A DNA stretch of 64,000 nucleotides from Pinibacter aurantiacus (GTDB lineage: Bacteria > Bacteroidota > Bacteroidia > Chitinophagales > Chitinophagaceae): assembly GCF_019130065.1 (NCBI RefSeq), contig NZ_JAHSPG010000009.1, positions 62,001 through 126,000 of the forward strand, in the 5' to 3' direction. Under the pieces are notes generated by a model. It made no database searches, was not told the DNA's origin, and worked only from the letters and a program-made list of their open reading frames with translations. The stretch's first letter is position 1; each line of letters starts with the position of its first letter. Of this stretch, positions 29,058 through 37,348 are shown piece by piece. A program made the translations under genes and the position numbers.

Positions 29058-29750
29058 ATGGAATCCAAAGGAAAAAAGGTACTTATAGCTGATGACGAGC
29101 CGGATATATTGGAAATCATTGGATATAATCTGGAAGGGGAAGGCTACAACGTGTACACCGCGAAAGATGGCGATGACGCCTTGAACAAGGCGAAACTGGT
29201 TAAACCGGACCTTATTATTTTAGACATCATGATGCCCAAGAAAACGGGCGTAGAAGTGTGTGAAATTCTAAGATCACAGCCAAACTTTAAAGAAACACTG
29301 ATCATTTTCCTTACAGCCCTGAGCGACGAATCTTCACAGGTAAAAGGTTTTGACAAAGGTGCTGATGACTATGTGAACAAACCAATAAGCCCGAAATTAT
29401 TGCTGAGCAGGGTAAATGCGCTTTTCAGAAGAGTAAGCAAACCTTCAGACGAAAATGGCAGCGGCGTTTTGACAATTGACAAAATTGTAATTGATCCCGT
29501 GAGGTTTATAGTGAAGGTGGGAGATGAGGAAATTACATTGGCGAAAAAAGAGTTTGAATTGCTGTACTTGCTGGCTTCAAAACCAGGACGAGTTTTTTTA
29601 AGAAACGAAATATTAAACCAGATCTGGGGCAACGAAGTGATTGTTGGTGACAGAACCATCGACGTACACATCAGAAAAGTTCGCCAGAAATTGGGTCTGG
29701 ATTGTATAACCACCGTGAAGGGTGTTGGTTACAAATTTGACCTTCAATAA
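29058..29750 (+). CDS. OmpR/PhoB-family response regulator
   Basis: 230 residues. Receiver domain with the acidic pocket Asp12/Asp13, phosphoacceptor Asp56 (LIILDIMMP), Thr in IIFLTAL and Lys in VNKPIS. The winged-helix DNA-binding domain occupies about 135-228 (LTIDKIVIDPVRF..., LAKKEFELLYLLASKPGRVF, VGDRTIDVHIRKVRQKLG). Order, length and the kinase that follows fit PhoB/PhoP types. A Pho-box-like pair in its own promoter suggests autoregulation, as known for phoB. No pst or phoU gene is nearby, so the phosphate role is inferred from the DNA sites. Confidence 0.88.
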   Translation: MESKGKKVLIADDEPDILEIIGYNLEGEGYNVYTAKDGDDALNKAKLVKPDLIILDIMMPKKTGVEVCEILRSQPNFKETLIIFLTALSDESSQVKGFDKGADDYVNKPISPKLLLSRVNALFRRVSKPSDENGSGVLTIDKIVIDPVRFIVKVGDEEITLAKKEFELLYLLASKPGRVFLRNEILNQIWGNEVIVGDRTIDVHIRKVRQKLGLDCITTVKGVGYKFDLQ

Positions 29751-29760
29751 ATTACTTACC

Positions 29761-29851
29761 TAAGTAAAAAGTAAAAATTAAAAAGTCAAAAAAGGTACTT
29801 CGCAGAGGTCCTTTCTTTTTGATTTTTTACTTTTGAATTTTTACTTTTTAT
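29761..29851. repeat. Heptad inverted-repeat element, word AAGTAAA, between regulator and kinase
   Basis: The left arm (29761-29795) reads AAGTAAA, AAGTAAA, AATTAAA, AAGTCAA. The right arm (29809-29851) complements it and ends 2 nt before the kinase ATG. The spacer is only about 13 nt, so a long hairpin is expected in the message between the two cistrons. Confidence 0.85.
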
Positions 29852-29853
29852 AC

Positions 29854-30906
29854 ATGTCTGTTGCAAAAAATCTTTCCCCCCGGCAAATAGCCGCTATCAA
29901 CGCGGCGTCTATATCAGTATTGGTGGCAATTGCCAACTTCATTTTTATTGGTAATTGGTGGGTGGCTTTGCTTACCCTGATCATACTTTATACTGTAGCC
30001 TATTTTCTCATACTGTTTTTTTTGCAGCAGTTCATTTACCGGAGGATAAAGCTGATTTACAAGTTCATTTATGAAACAAAGGCAAGCAAAAAGGAAGAGG
30101 TTTACTACAAATACATTATTCCACATAAAAGCATTGACGAAGTAAGTCAGGATGTTGAGAAATGGGCCGCACAAAAAAGTGACGAGATTGACATTCTCAA
30201 GAAAAATGAAGCTTACAGGAAGGAGTTTTTGCAAAACCTGGCGCATGAGTTCAAAACGCCCATTTTTGCCATCCAGGGTTATGTAGATACGCTGTTGAAT
30301 GGAGCGATGGATAATCCCGAGGTTAGAAAAAGATTCCTGGAAAATACGGCCCGCAATGTTGACCGTCTGGTTCACCTCATGAACGACCTTGATGAGATTT
30401 CCAAGCTGGAAAGAGGCGAGCAGATCTTGTATAAGCAAAACTTTGTAATACAGGATCTTATAAAAGAAGTCTACGAATCTTTGTCCATTAAAATGACCGA
30501 AAAGCAAATTCGCACTTCCATTAAGAAAGGCTGCGAGGCTCCGGTAACGGTTTTTGCGGATAAAGAAAAAGTAAGACAGGTGCTTATCAACCTTATCGAT
30601 AATGCCCGCAAATATGGGAAAATAGAGGGCAATATTGTTGCCAGCGTTTACAAGACTGAAGGCGACAGAATTTTGGTGGAAATAAGCGACGATGGAATAG
30701 GCATTGAGAAGGAACACCTGCCACGCATTTTTGAAAGATTTTACCGCACAGATAAAGGTCGCAGCCGCGACAAAGGAGGCGCCGGCCTCGGTCTCGCTAT
30801 TTGTAAACACATCATAGAAGCTCACGGACAGGCCATGCACGTACGCAGCACGCCAGATGTGGGAACGACTATTGGGTTTACGCTGGAAAAGAAGAAAGAC
30901 CTGTAG
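29854..30906 (+). CDS. PhoR-like sensor histidine kinase
   Basis: 350 residues from the ATG at 29854; the open frame reaches 29833, but that part is repeat arm. Two membrane helices (about 15-33, 36-58) with almost no periplasmic loop, then a linker, the H-box with His131 (NLAHEFKTP), N-box NLIDNARKYGK, G1 ISDDGIGI and G2 GGAGLGLAI. All kinase motifs are intact. The absence of an outer sensor domain resembles PhoR kinases, which sense through the Pst complex. Partner of the regulator at 29058. Confidence 0.88.
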   Translation: MSVAKNLSPRQIAAINAASISVLVAIANFIFIGNWWVALLTLIILYTVAYFLILFFLQQFIYRRIKLIYKFIYETKASKKEEVYYKYIIPHKSIDEVSQDVEKWAAQKSDEIDILKKNEAYRKEFLQNLAHEFKTPIFAIQGYVDTLLNGAMDNPEVRKRFLENTARNVDRLVHLMNDLDEISKLERGEQILYKQNFVIQDLIKEVYESLSIKMTEKQIRTSIKKGCEAPVTVFADKEKVRQVLINLIDNARKYGKIEGNIVASVYKTEGDRILVEISDDGIGIEKEHLPRIFERFYRTDKGRSRDKGGAGLGLAICKHIIEAHGQAMHVRSTPDVGTTIGFTLEKKKDL

Positions 30907-30908
30907 TT

Positions 30909-30985
30909 AATTGAAAATGGAAAATTGAAAGTTGAAAATTAAGCTGGCCACCCATTTTCAACTTTCAATTTTCAATTTTCAATTA
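30909..30985. repeat. Heptad inverted-repeat element, word ATTGAAA
   Basis: The left arm (30909-30941) reads ATTGAAA, ATGGAAA, ATTGAAA, GTTGAAA. The right arm (30953-30985) complements it. The spacer is about 11 nt, so this is a compact long hairpin starting 3 nt after the kinase stop. Confidence 0.87.
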
Positions 30986-30994
30986 ATAAAAAAA

Positions 30995-31016
30995 CCGCTT
31001 CATAGACATGAAGCGG
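30995..31016. terminator. Hairpin after the histidine kinase
   Basis: Perfect stem CCGCTTCAT/ATGAAGCGG with AGAC loop. On the plus strand there is no T-run after it; the A-run before it would be a T-run on the minus strand. Confidence 0.5.
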
Positions 31017-31439
31017 AAACTGCATGAGAAAATTCTATTCTTTGCTCAATTAAAACCATTTGATTAACACAACAAGTAAATAAGAGCAGTACAAAAGTAT
31101 TCCCCCATTATTACGTAATGATTACCCAAACATTACGCAATAATTAAATTGGCGGGGGAACGGAATTTGCATGTAATTGTCAATGGTGAATCGTGGATTG
31201 TTGGTACCTGATTAATGAGACAATCACAAGTAAAGACCTATTTACGATCCACGTTTCACCATTCACTTTCCTGCTTACTTCAAATATTTCATTTCCAATA
31301 TTCTGGCTCTTTCTTTCAAAATAGTTAAACTCTTAAGTCATTAGTTTGTTCTACTCGTTCACAGGTTAGTTCTCCTCCCTTCGAAGGCTCATCCCCATAA
31401 CTACTTGATCCTATTTCTTAAAATTAAAAAAACAAAGTC
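31017..31439. other. Non-coding gap before the OmpA/DUF937 gene
   Basis: No convincing ORF. It holds the inverted pair ATTACGTAATGATT/ACATTACGCAAT (about 31111-31143) and the heptad element at 31178-31267. The promoter of the next gene is not clear to me. Confidence 0.5.
31178..31267. repeat. Heptad inverted-repeat element, word GTGAATG
   Basis: The left arm (31179-31200) reads GTCAATG, GTGAATC, GTGGATT. The right arm (31243-31267), complemented, reads GTGAATG, GTGAAAC, GTGGATC, so both arms carry the same order of variant units. The spacer is about 42 nt. Confidence 0.75.
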
Positions 31440-32657
31440 ATGGCATTCAGTCTTCTCGATTCTGTAAAAAACTACTTCCACAGCGATTTTATCAGCAAAG
31501 CAGCCTCGCTGTTGGGAGAAAACAATGTTGCCGTTAGCAAAGCCGTAAATGCAGGTATACCGGCAGTGCTTGCCGGCATTATAGGCAATGCGCAGTCCGA
31601 TGGGGGCACCAACCTGTTGAATGCGGCCAAACAGGCAGCAGCGTCTGGCATGCCAGAGGCTCCCGAAAATCTTTTCTCCGGCGCCGGAAGCAGTTTGCTC
31701 AGCACAGGTTCGTCATTTATAAGCAGCATATTTGGTAATAACAGTGGCGTGATCGGAAACCTGATCTCCAATTTTTCAGGCATAAAATCATCAACCGCAA
31801 CCAGCATTCTGAGCGCCATTGCTCCTATAGCATTGGGGTTTATAGGCAAGGAGGCAACAAGTAATAATCTGTCGGCCAGTGGGCTTACAAATTGGCTCGG
31901 TTCGCAAAAACAGGATATTTTAAATGCATTGCCTGCGGGATTCACATTACCAACACTTGGTAAAACGATGAGACCGGCAGACACGGCTTACAATGCTAGT
32001 TTGCCACCTGCTGAAAAATCTGGCACTAACTGGTTGCTGTGGCTATTGATTGCGATTGTGCTGATAGCATTGTTATGGTATCTGATGCGCAGTTGCAACA
32101 AAAATGTACCGCCTCCACCACCTGCTGATACTACCAATGTAATGAAGCAGGATACGACAACTGTAAGCGCTGTTCCACCGGCAGCTCCTGCGCGTGAATC
32201 ATTGAAAGTAAAACTACCTGATGGCACCGAGTTGGATGCCTGGAAAGGAGGTATAGAAGACAAACTGGTAGCCTTCCTGAATGACGAGAATGCAAAACCA
32301 GGTAAAGATGTATGGTTCGATTTTGACGATTTGAACTTTGAAACAGGAAGCGCCAAAATTACACCTGAGAGCCAAAAGCAGATCAATAATATAGCTGCCA
32401 TTTTGAAAGCCTATCCAAAAGTAAAAATCAAGATAGGCGGCTATACAGATAAGACAGGCGATAGCTCAGCGAACATGAAATTGTCAACCGACAGGGCTAA
32501 GGCAACTTCAGATGCCATTAAAGCTGCAGGTGCAAAAGGTGCCCAACTGCTGGGTGGAGAAGGCTACGGATCAATGTATGCGAAAGCCGCAGCAGATGCT
32601 TCTGATGAAGAAAGAAAAATGGACAGACACATATCTGTAAGCGTGAGGGAGAAGTAA
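31440..32657 (+). CDS. DUF937 and OmpA-domain membrane protein
   Basis: 405 residues. The N-terminal 180 residues are a DUF937-type helical module rich in Gly, Ala and Ser (LLDSVKNYFHSDFISKAASLLGE, VLAGIIGNA). One membrane helix at about 199-216 (LLWLLIAIVLIALLWYLM) and a Pro/Thr linker lead to an OmpA-like peptidoglycan-binding domain at about 296-405 (LNFETGSAKITPESQKQ, IKIGGYTDKTGDSSANMKLS, RAKATSDAI). It probably sits in the inner membrane with the OmpA domain reaching the peptidoglycan. Followed by a terminator. Confidence 0.85.
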   Translation: MAFSLLDSVKNYFHSDFISKAASLLGENNVAVSKAVNAGIPAVLAGIIGNAQSDGGTNLLNAAKQAAASGMPEAPENLFSGAGSSLLSTGSSFISSIFGNNSGVIGNLISNFSGIKSSTATSILSAIAPIALGFIGKEATSNNLSASGLTNWLGSQKQDILNALPAGFTLPTLGKTMRPADTAYNASLPPAEKSGTNWLLWLLIAIVLIALLWYLMRSCNKNVPPPPPADTTNVMKQDTTTVSAVPPAAPARESLKVKLPDGTELDAWKGGIEDKLVAFLNDENAKPGKDVWFDFDDLNFETGSAKITPESQKQINNIAAILKAYPKVKIKIGGYTDKTGDSSANMKLSTDRAKATSDAIKAAGAKGAQLLGGEGYGSMYAKAAADASDEERKMDRHISVSVREK

Positions 32658-32678
32658 AAAAAGCTTGATTTGATAAAT

Positions 32679-32708
32679 AAATGCCGGTCTTCGTGATCGG
32701 CATTTTTA
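32679..32708 (+). terminator. Rho-independent terminator
   Basis: Stem AAATGCCG/CGGCATTT around an 11-nt loop, with a short T-run, 22 nt after the OmpA-domain gene. Confidence 0.78.
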
Positions 32709-32834
32709 GTTGTTAGTTGATAGTTGTTGGTTGTTAGACTTTAGGAGTAATATTCCTACTTAATAGGCGGATGAAATTCAATTCTTAAAATTTATCTTTC
32801 AAGCCCAACAACCAACAACTATCAACCAACAACT
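32706..32834. repeat. Heptad inverted-repeat element, word TTAGTTG
   Basis: The left arm (32706-32737) reads TTAGTTG, TTAGTTG, ATAGTTG, TTGGTTG, TTAG. The right arm (32805-32834) complements it and ends 2 nt before the -7 box of ruvB. The spacer is about 67 nt. Confidence 0.87.
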
Positions 32835-32836
32835 TC

Positions 32837-32844
32837 TATATTTG
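32837..32844 (+). promoter_or_regulatory. -7 element TATATTTG, leaderless ruvB predicted
   Basis: Exact TAnnTTTG box ending 6 nt before the ruvB ATG at 32850. The -33 region would lie in the heptad arm. Confidence 0.62.
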
Positions 32845-32849
32845 CATCG

Positions 32850-33881
32850 ATGTCAAATCCCAGTTTAAATAACGACAAATCGCAATTATCTGCTGCCGAG
32901 AAGGAGTTTGAGAATAACATAAGGCCGAAGCAGATTGCCGAATTTTCGGGTCAGCCACAGGCAATTGAAAATCTTAAGATTTTCATCAAAGCCGCCAAAA
33001 TACGCGGTGAGGCATTGGACCACGTGTTGTTTCATGGCCCTCCGGGTTTGGGTAAAACAACATTGTCGAGAATTGTGGCGAATGAATTGGGTGTAAACAT
33101 TAAAGAAACATCCGGACCGGTTATTGAAAAGCCGGGTGACCTTGCCGGATTGTTGACCAACCTCGAGCCAAATGATGTTTTGTTTATTGATGAGATACAT
33201 CGTTTGAGCACCGTTGTAGAAGAGTATTTGTATGCGGCGATGGAAGATTATCGCATTGACATTATGATCGATAGTGGCCCTAATGCAAGAAGTATACAGC
33301 TTTCATTGAATCCATTTACTTTAATAGGCGCCACTACAAGAAGTGGTTTGCTGACTGCACCGCTGCTATCAAGGTTTGCCATAAAATCAAGACTTGAATA
33401 TTACAATGCCGCTACGCTAAAAAAGATTATTGAGCGTGCTGCAGGTATTTTGAATACTAACATCACATCTGACGCGGCCGGAGAAATAGCACGTAGGAGC
33501 CGCGGAACACCTCGTATCGCAAATGGTTTGCTTCGTCGTGTGCGCGACTTTGCACAAGTGCTGAACGACGGGCAAATTGATCTGGGCATTACGCAACATG
33601 CATTGAAAGCATTGAATGTAGATGAATACGGATTGGATGATATGGACAATCGCATTCTCAACACAATCATTGAAAAATTCAAAGGCGGTCCTGTTGGTAT
33701 TTCAACCATCGCCACTGCTGTAGGTGAAGAACCCGGCACACTCGAAGAAGTCTACGAACCATTCCTGATCCAGGAAGGGTTTATTCAGCGCACTCCCCGC
33801 GGCCGCGAGGTAACCGCCAAAGCGTATGAGCATCTGGGTAAGAAACCGGGGCGCGGAAGTAATGACCAGCTTCTATTCTAA
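32850..33881 (+). CDS. ruvB: Holliday junction branch migration helicase RuvB
   Basis: 343 residues, standard length. AAA+ ATPase motor that drives branch migration with RuvA. Walker A GPPGLGKT at 63-70, Walker B DEIH at 114-117, sensor I around [17 protein letters not shown], arginine finger region [19 protein letters not shown], and the C-terminal winged helix ([23 protein letters not shown]). ruvA and ruvC are not adjacent. Confidence 0.97.
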   Translation: MSNPSLNNDKSQLSAAEKEFENNIRPKQIAEFSGQPQAIENLKIFIKAAKIRGEALDHVLFHGPPGLGKTTLSRIVANELGVNIKETSGPVIEKPGDLAGLLTNLEPNDVLFIDEIHRLSTVVEEYLYAAMEDYRIDIMIDSGPNARSIQLSLNPFTLIGATTRSGLLTAPLLSRFAIKSRLEYYNAATLKKIIERAAGILNTNITSDAAGEIARRSRGTPRIANGLLRRVRDFAQVLNDGQIDLGITQHALKALNVDEYGLDDMDNRILNTIIEKFKGGPVGISTIATAVGEEPGTLEEVYEPFLIQEGFIQRTPRGREVTAKAYEHLGKKPGRGSNDQLLF

Positions 33882-33890
33882 ATTTTTTAT

Positions 33891-34044
33891 TACCACTAAG
33901 GCACTAAGGACACTAAGCCTCACTAAGGTATATTTTGATCAAAGGGCACAAGGAGTAGTTTATTTCTAAACTCATCTCTTATGTTCTCTCTAATTGTATT
34001 TTATTCTTAGTGAGGCTTAGTGTCCTTAGTGCCTTAGTGGTGAA
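33891..34044. repeat. Octad-type inverted-repeat element, word CACTAAGG
   Basis: The left arm (33891-33929) has four CACTAAG-based units of 8 to 10 bp. The right arm (34005-34044) complements it almost perfectly over about 36 nt. The spacer is about 75 nt. It occupies the start of the 342-nt gap before the alpha-amylase; the rest shows no gene. Confidence 0.85.
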
Positions 34045-34211
34045 TTCCCGCACCCGCACTATCACAAAATCTACCTTTTTTCTGTTGATTCTTTTCCCCG
34101 CACATATAACTCTCAAATTTTTACGAACTGATTTTTAGAAGTTTATAAAATCAGGGAATCATTTTTTTGCAAAAGGCAGCAACAACATTACAAAACTGAC
34201 TAATTGTCGAA

Positions 34212-34217
34212 AAGGAG
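34212..34217 (+). promoter_or_regulatory. Strong Shine-Dalgarno site AAGGAG before the alpha-amylase
   Basis: AAGGAG followed by six nt (ATTTTT) and ATG at 34224. Other starts in the window have AT-rich upstream regions without such a site, as is common in Bacteroidota, so this one stands out. Confidence 0.65.
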
Positions 34218-34223
34218 ATTTTT

Positions 34224-35711
34224 ATGCAGAACAAAACAATGATGCAGTTTTTCGAGTGGTATTGTTCACAGGATGACTGTTTATGGAAGGAGTTAAAAGA
34301 AGAAACTAACAGGCTCGTAGAACTCGGTATTACTTCTCTCTGGCTGCCACCCGCTTACAAGGGAATGAAAGGCATTTCATCTGAAGGCTACGATGTGTAT
34401 GATCTTTACGACATCGGTGAATTCAATCAACAAGGAACGGTTCGCACAAAGTATGGTACGAAGCAGGAATATATTGATGCTGTAAAAACAGCTCGTGCCG
34501 CAGGTTTGAAGATATATGTGGATATTGTATTGAATCACATGGGCGGAGGTGAACGTGAAGTAGTTAGAGCAAGAAAAGTAAATCCTGATAACAGAAATGA
34601 ATTTATAAGTGATGTGGTGGATCTCGAGGCACACACGAAATTTTCATTTCCCGGAAGACGTGGAAAGTACTCGCAATTTCAGTGGGATCATACATGCTTT
34701 ACCGGCATTGATGCCATTGAAGAAGGGCACCAGCAGATATACAGCATTCAAAATGATTTTGGTGAAGGCTGGGAAGATATCTTTCATGACGAAAAAGGGA
34801 ACTTTGATTTTCTTATGTTGTCCGATATAGAATTCAGAAATCCACACGTAAGATATGAGTTGAAAAAATGGATCAAATGGTATTATGACACTGTGCAATT
34901 TGACGGGTTGCGACTAGATGCAGTGAAACATATTCCGCATCACTTCTTCAACAACTGGATAGATTATATCAAACGCGAAATCGATCCTGATTTATTTTTT
35001 GTTGGCGAGTGTTGGTTTACTGAGACCAATCACGAGCTCCTGAAATACATTGAAGTAACGGAAGGCAGAATGCATTTGTTTGATACTGTGCTCCACCATA
35101 AATTTCATTACGCTTCACGGATAGGAAGTGACTATGACCTTACCACCATTTTCAATAACACACTTATTGCCGCAAAACCAGAGCTCACTGTAACATTTGT
35201 TGAGAACCATGATACACAGCCACTGCAAGCATTGGAAGCAGTAGTCGAGCATTGGTTCAAACCAATTGCATACGCGATCATATTGCTGCGGCAAGAAGGC
35301 TATCCATGTATTTTTCATCCCGATCTGTATGGAACAAATTATGTGGGCCAGGGCTGCGATGGCAACTACTATGACATCCATTTGCCTAAAGTAGATGAAT
35401 TGGAAAAACTACTATTGCTAAGAAAAGATTACGCTTACGGTACACAACGTGACTACATAGACAATTATCATTGCATCGGCTGGACACGCGAAGGAATTGC
35501 AGAAAAGAAGAACTCAGGCATAGCTGTTCTAATTTCCAATAACGGCGAACAACACAAACGCATGGAAATAGGTAAGCGACATGCCGGAAAAGTATTCGTT
35601 GATTGTTTCGAACATCACCACGGCACTGTAACCATTGATGAACATGGCTTTGGGGAATTTCATGTGGCGCCGTCGAGTGTATCGGTGTGGGTGGAGCGAA
35701 TTAATAATTAA
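34224..35711 (+). CDS. Cytoplasmic alpha-amylase, GH13 family
   Basis: 495 residues, no signal peptide, so intracellular. It hydrolyses alpha-1,4-glucans. The four GH13 regions are present: DIVLNH (region I, about 100-105), GLRLDAVKH with nucleophile Asp232, FVGECWF with acid/base Glu262, and FVENHDTQ with Asp330. The opening (MMQFFEWY) and size fit the GH13_5-like bacterial alpha-amylases. A strong SD precedes the start. The last residues (INN) and the stop are encoded by a heptad arm. It is convergent with the SusC/SusD pair, which may import its oligosaccharides. Confidence 0.93.
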   Translation: MQNKTMMQFFEWYCSQDDCLWKELKEETNRLVELGITSLWLPPAYKGMKGISSEGYDVYDLYDIGEFNQQGTVRTKYGTKQEYIDAVKTARAAGLKIYVDIVLNHMGGGEREVVRARKVNPDNRNEFISDVVDLEAHTKFSFPGRRGKYSQFQWDHTCFTGIDAIEEGHQQIYSIQNDFGEGWEDIFHDEKGNFDFLMLSDIEFRNPHVRYELKKWIKWYYDTVQFDGLRLDAVKHIPHHFFNNWIDYIKREIDPDLFFVGECWFTETNHELLKYIEVTEGRMHLFDTVLHHKFHYASRIGSDYDLTTIFNNTLIAAKPELTVTFVENHDTQPLQALEAVVEHWFKPIAYAIILLRQEGYPCIFHPDLYGTNYVGQGCDGNYYDIHLPKVDELEKLLLLRKDYAYGTQRDYIDNYHCIGWTREGIAEKKNSGIAVLISNNGEQHKRMEIGKRHAGKVFVDCFEHHHGTVTIDEHGFGEFHVAPSSVSVWVERINN

Positions 35712-35835
35712 TAATTAAGAATTAATAGAGCGGGATCACCGGTGTAAGCTGCATCGTCTATTTCTAAAAGGCGAGGGTTACATCCTGTAAAGAATGTAAC
35801 CCTATTAATTTTTAATTATTAATTATTAATTCTTC
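35699..35835. repeat. Heptad inverted-repeat element, word AATTAAT, invading the alpha-amylase 3' end
   Basis: The left arm (35699-35727) reads AATTAAT, AATTAAT, AATTAAG, AATTAAT, AG and contains the last codons and TAA stop of the alpha-amylase. The right arm (35802-35835) complements it and ends 3 nt before the SusD stop. The hairpin at 35774-35803 lies inside. Confidence 0.9.
35774..35803. terminator. Bidirectional terminator hairpin
   Basis: Perfect stem AGGGTTACAT/ATGTAACCCT with a 10-nt loop between the convergent alpha-amylase and SusD genes, followed by an AT-rich tract. Confidence 0.65.
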
Positions 35836-35838
35836 CTA

Positions 35839-37338
35839 CTATTTGTCCCACCAAATCCTTCCCGTCAAATCATCCTTGCCATTTAAGCCGGACTGCTGTG
35901 ATACTGCGGCTTTATAATTTGTGCCATTGATGGTTTGCTCGGTAGTTGGATAGCCTTGCCTGCGGGGGATGGCAATGTTGTTGTTATTTGGTGCAGGCGA
36001 CAAACTTGGATAACCCGTTCTTCTCCACTCGGCCCATGCTTCGTAACCGTTGGTATACAGGTGCACCCATTTTTGATAGCCGATTTGTTTCAGTGCATCC
36101 GTTGCACTGTACTTCACGGAAGGTTGCGCCATTAACACCGCGAGGCCGGTAGTATCGCCTGTGTCGGTTGGATCATAATTCTTTTCAGGAGGATTGCCGC
36201 TTGCATTGTAGTCCTTCAAATAATTTCTGTTCCATTGTCTTATGGAAGCTTCAATCCCTTTGTTGTAAAAGGTTTCAGCACTTGCATCGCCGCCGCTGAT
36301 CCAGCCAATTTTTGCTGCTTCGGCCTGGGCAAATAAAAGTTCCGCATAGGTGACGATGAATGTTGGCGCATTTTGCGAGCGTATGTGCAATCCGGTGTAA
36401 GAGACATCTGCTGTTTTAATATTTGCAATGGCATCGCCATCAAGTCCGTAAGGAACGCCCACGTAATCGCCATGACTGTTCTTTTCTGCAAATGTTGGCA
36501 GGCGCGGATCTTTAAGCGGCTTCATATAGTTAACCAACGTTGCGCTCGTCCAATACCATTGGCGGTTTTGCACTTCATCGACAGTGTACCAATAATTTTC
36601 GTAATTGGCCTCCGGCAAATGTGCGTACACAGCACTCTCACTGTTGTCTGAAAATACACCTGCTTGCATGGCATCATTAAATTGAGCCTTGCCCGTTGTC
36701 GCATCAATCTTCGACAATCGCAGTGCCATGATCATACGAATGGAGTTGGCGAACATTCGCCATTTATCCATGTCTCCATCATACAGAACATCACCTGTTA
36801 CAGCATTTCCATTATCAATTTGCGCAACAGCTTCTTTTAACTCTTTAAAGAGATCAGTGTAGATGTCCTGTTGCTTGTCGTAAGTAGGCGTGAGATTGTC
36901 TTTCCCTTTCAATGCATTGGTGTAGGGAATATCGCCCCATCTGTCTGTGATTTGCCAGAAATAATAGGCCTTCAAAATTCTTGCAACTGCTTTCTGATTT
37001 GCTTCAGAACCTTCGTTTACATTGTAGCTTTTTGCATTAAGGATGGTGTACAAATTCTCCAGCGGTTGTGAGTAAATATCATAGAAATCAAAACTCACAA
37101 CAGTGTATCGTGAGTTGTCTGTGTAAGGAAGCTCGGCCCAATGCTGTGCATAGAGTATGCCATAAGATGACTCGATTTCATCGGCCATGTGATTGATCGC
37201 ATATGTGAGCAATTGAGCGTTTGATGCATTGGTTGGCGCATTCGGATTGACATTGATGCTATCAGGAAATTTGGTACAACCCGTTTGGCCAATACTTATT
37301 GCAATGATAAAAAGTATATAGATTAAGTAATTTTTCAT
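35839..37338 (-). CDS. SusD/RagB-family outer-membrane lipoprotein
   Basis: 499 residues from the ATG at 37338 (the frame reaches 37362, but the hydrophobic signal starts at MKNYLIYILF). Lipobox GQTGC with Cys21. SusD-like features: N-terminal NVNPNAPTNAS, TPR-like helices, EAWAEWRRTGYP and a C-terminal NGKDDLTGRIWWDK. The segment order fits the SusD-like_2 branch. It caps the SusC channel and binds glycan or peptide ligands at the cell surface. Starts 10 nt after the SusC stop, one operon. Confidence 0.92.
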   Translation of the reverse strand: MKNYLIYILFIIAISIGQTGCTKFPDSINVNPNAPTNASNAQLLTYAINHMADEIESSYGILYAQHWAELPYTDNSRYTVVSFDFYDIYSQPLENLYTILNAKSYNVNEGSEANQKAVARILKAYYFWQITDRWGDIPYTNALKGKDNLTPTYDKQQDIYTDLFKELKEAVAQIDNGNAVTGDVLYDGDMDKWRMFANSIRMIMALRLSKIDATTGKAQFNDAMQAGVFSDNSESAVYAHLPEANYENYWYTVDEVQNRQWYWTSATLVNYMKPLKDPRLPTFAEKNSHGDYVGVPYGLDGDAIANIKTADVSYTGLHIRSQNAPTFIVTYAELLFAQAEAAKIGWISGGDASAETFYNKGIEASIRQWNRNYLKDYNASGNPPEKNYDPTDTGDTTGLAVLMAQPSVKYSATDALKQIGYQKWVHLYTNGYEAWAEWRRTGYPSLSPAPNNNNIAIPRRQGYPTTEQTINGTNYKAAVSQQSGLNGKDDLTGRIWWDK

Positions 37339-37348
37339 GACGTGTTGT

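Noticed and set aside
29914-30840. 308-codon open frame antisense to the histidine kinase
   Set aside because: The opposite frame has all kinase motifs; this one has none of any family.
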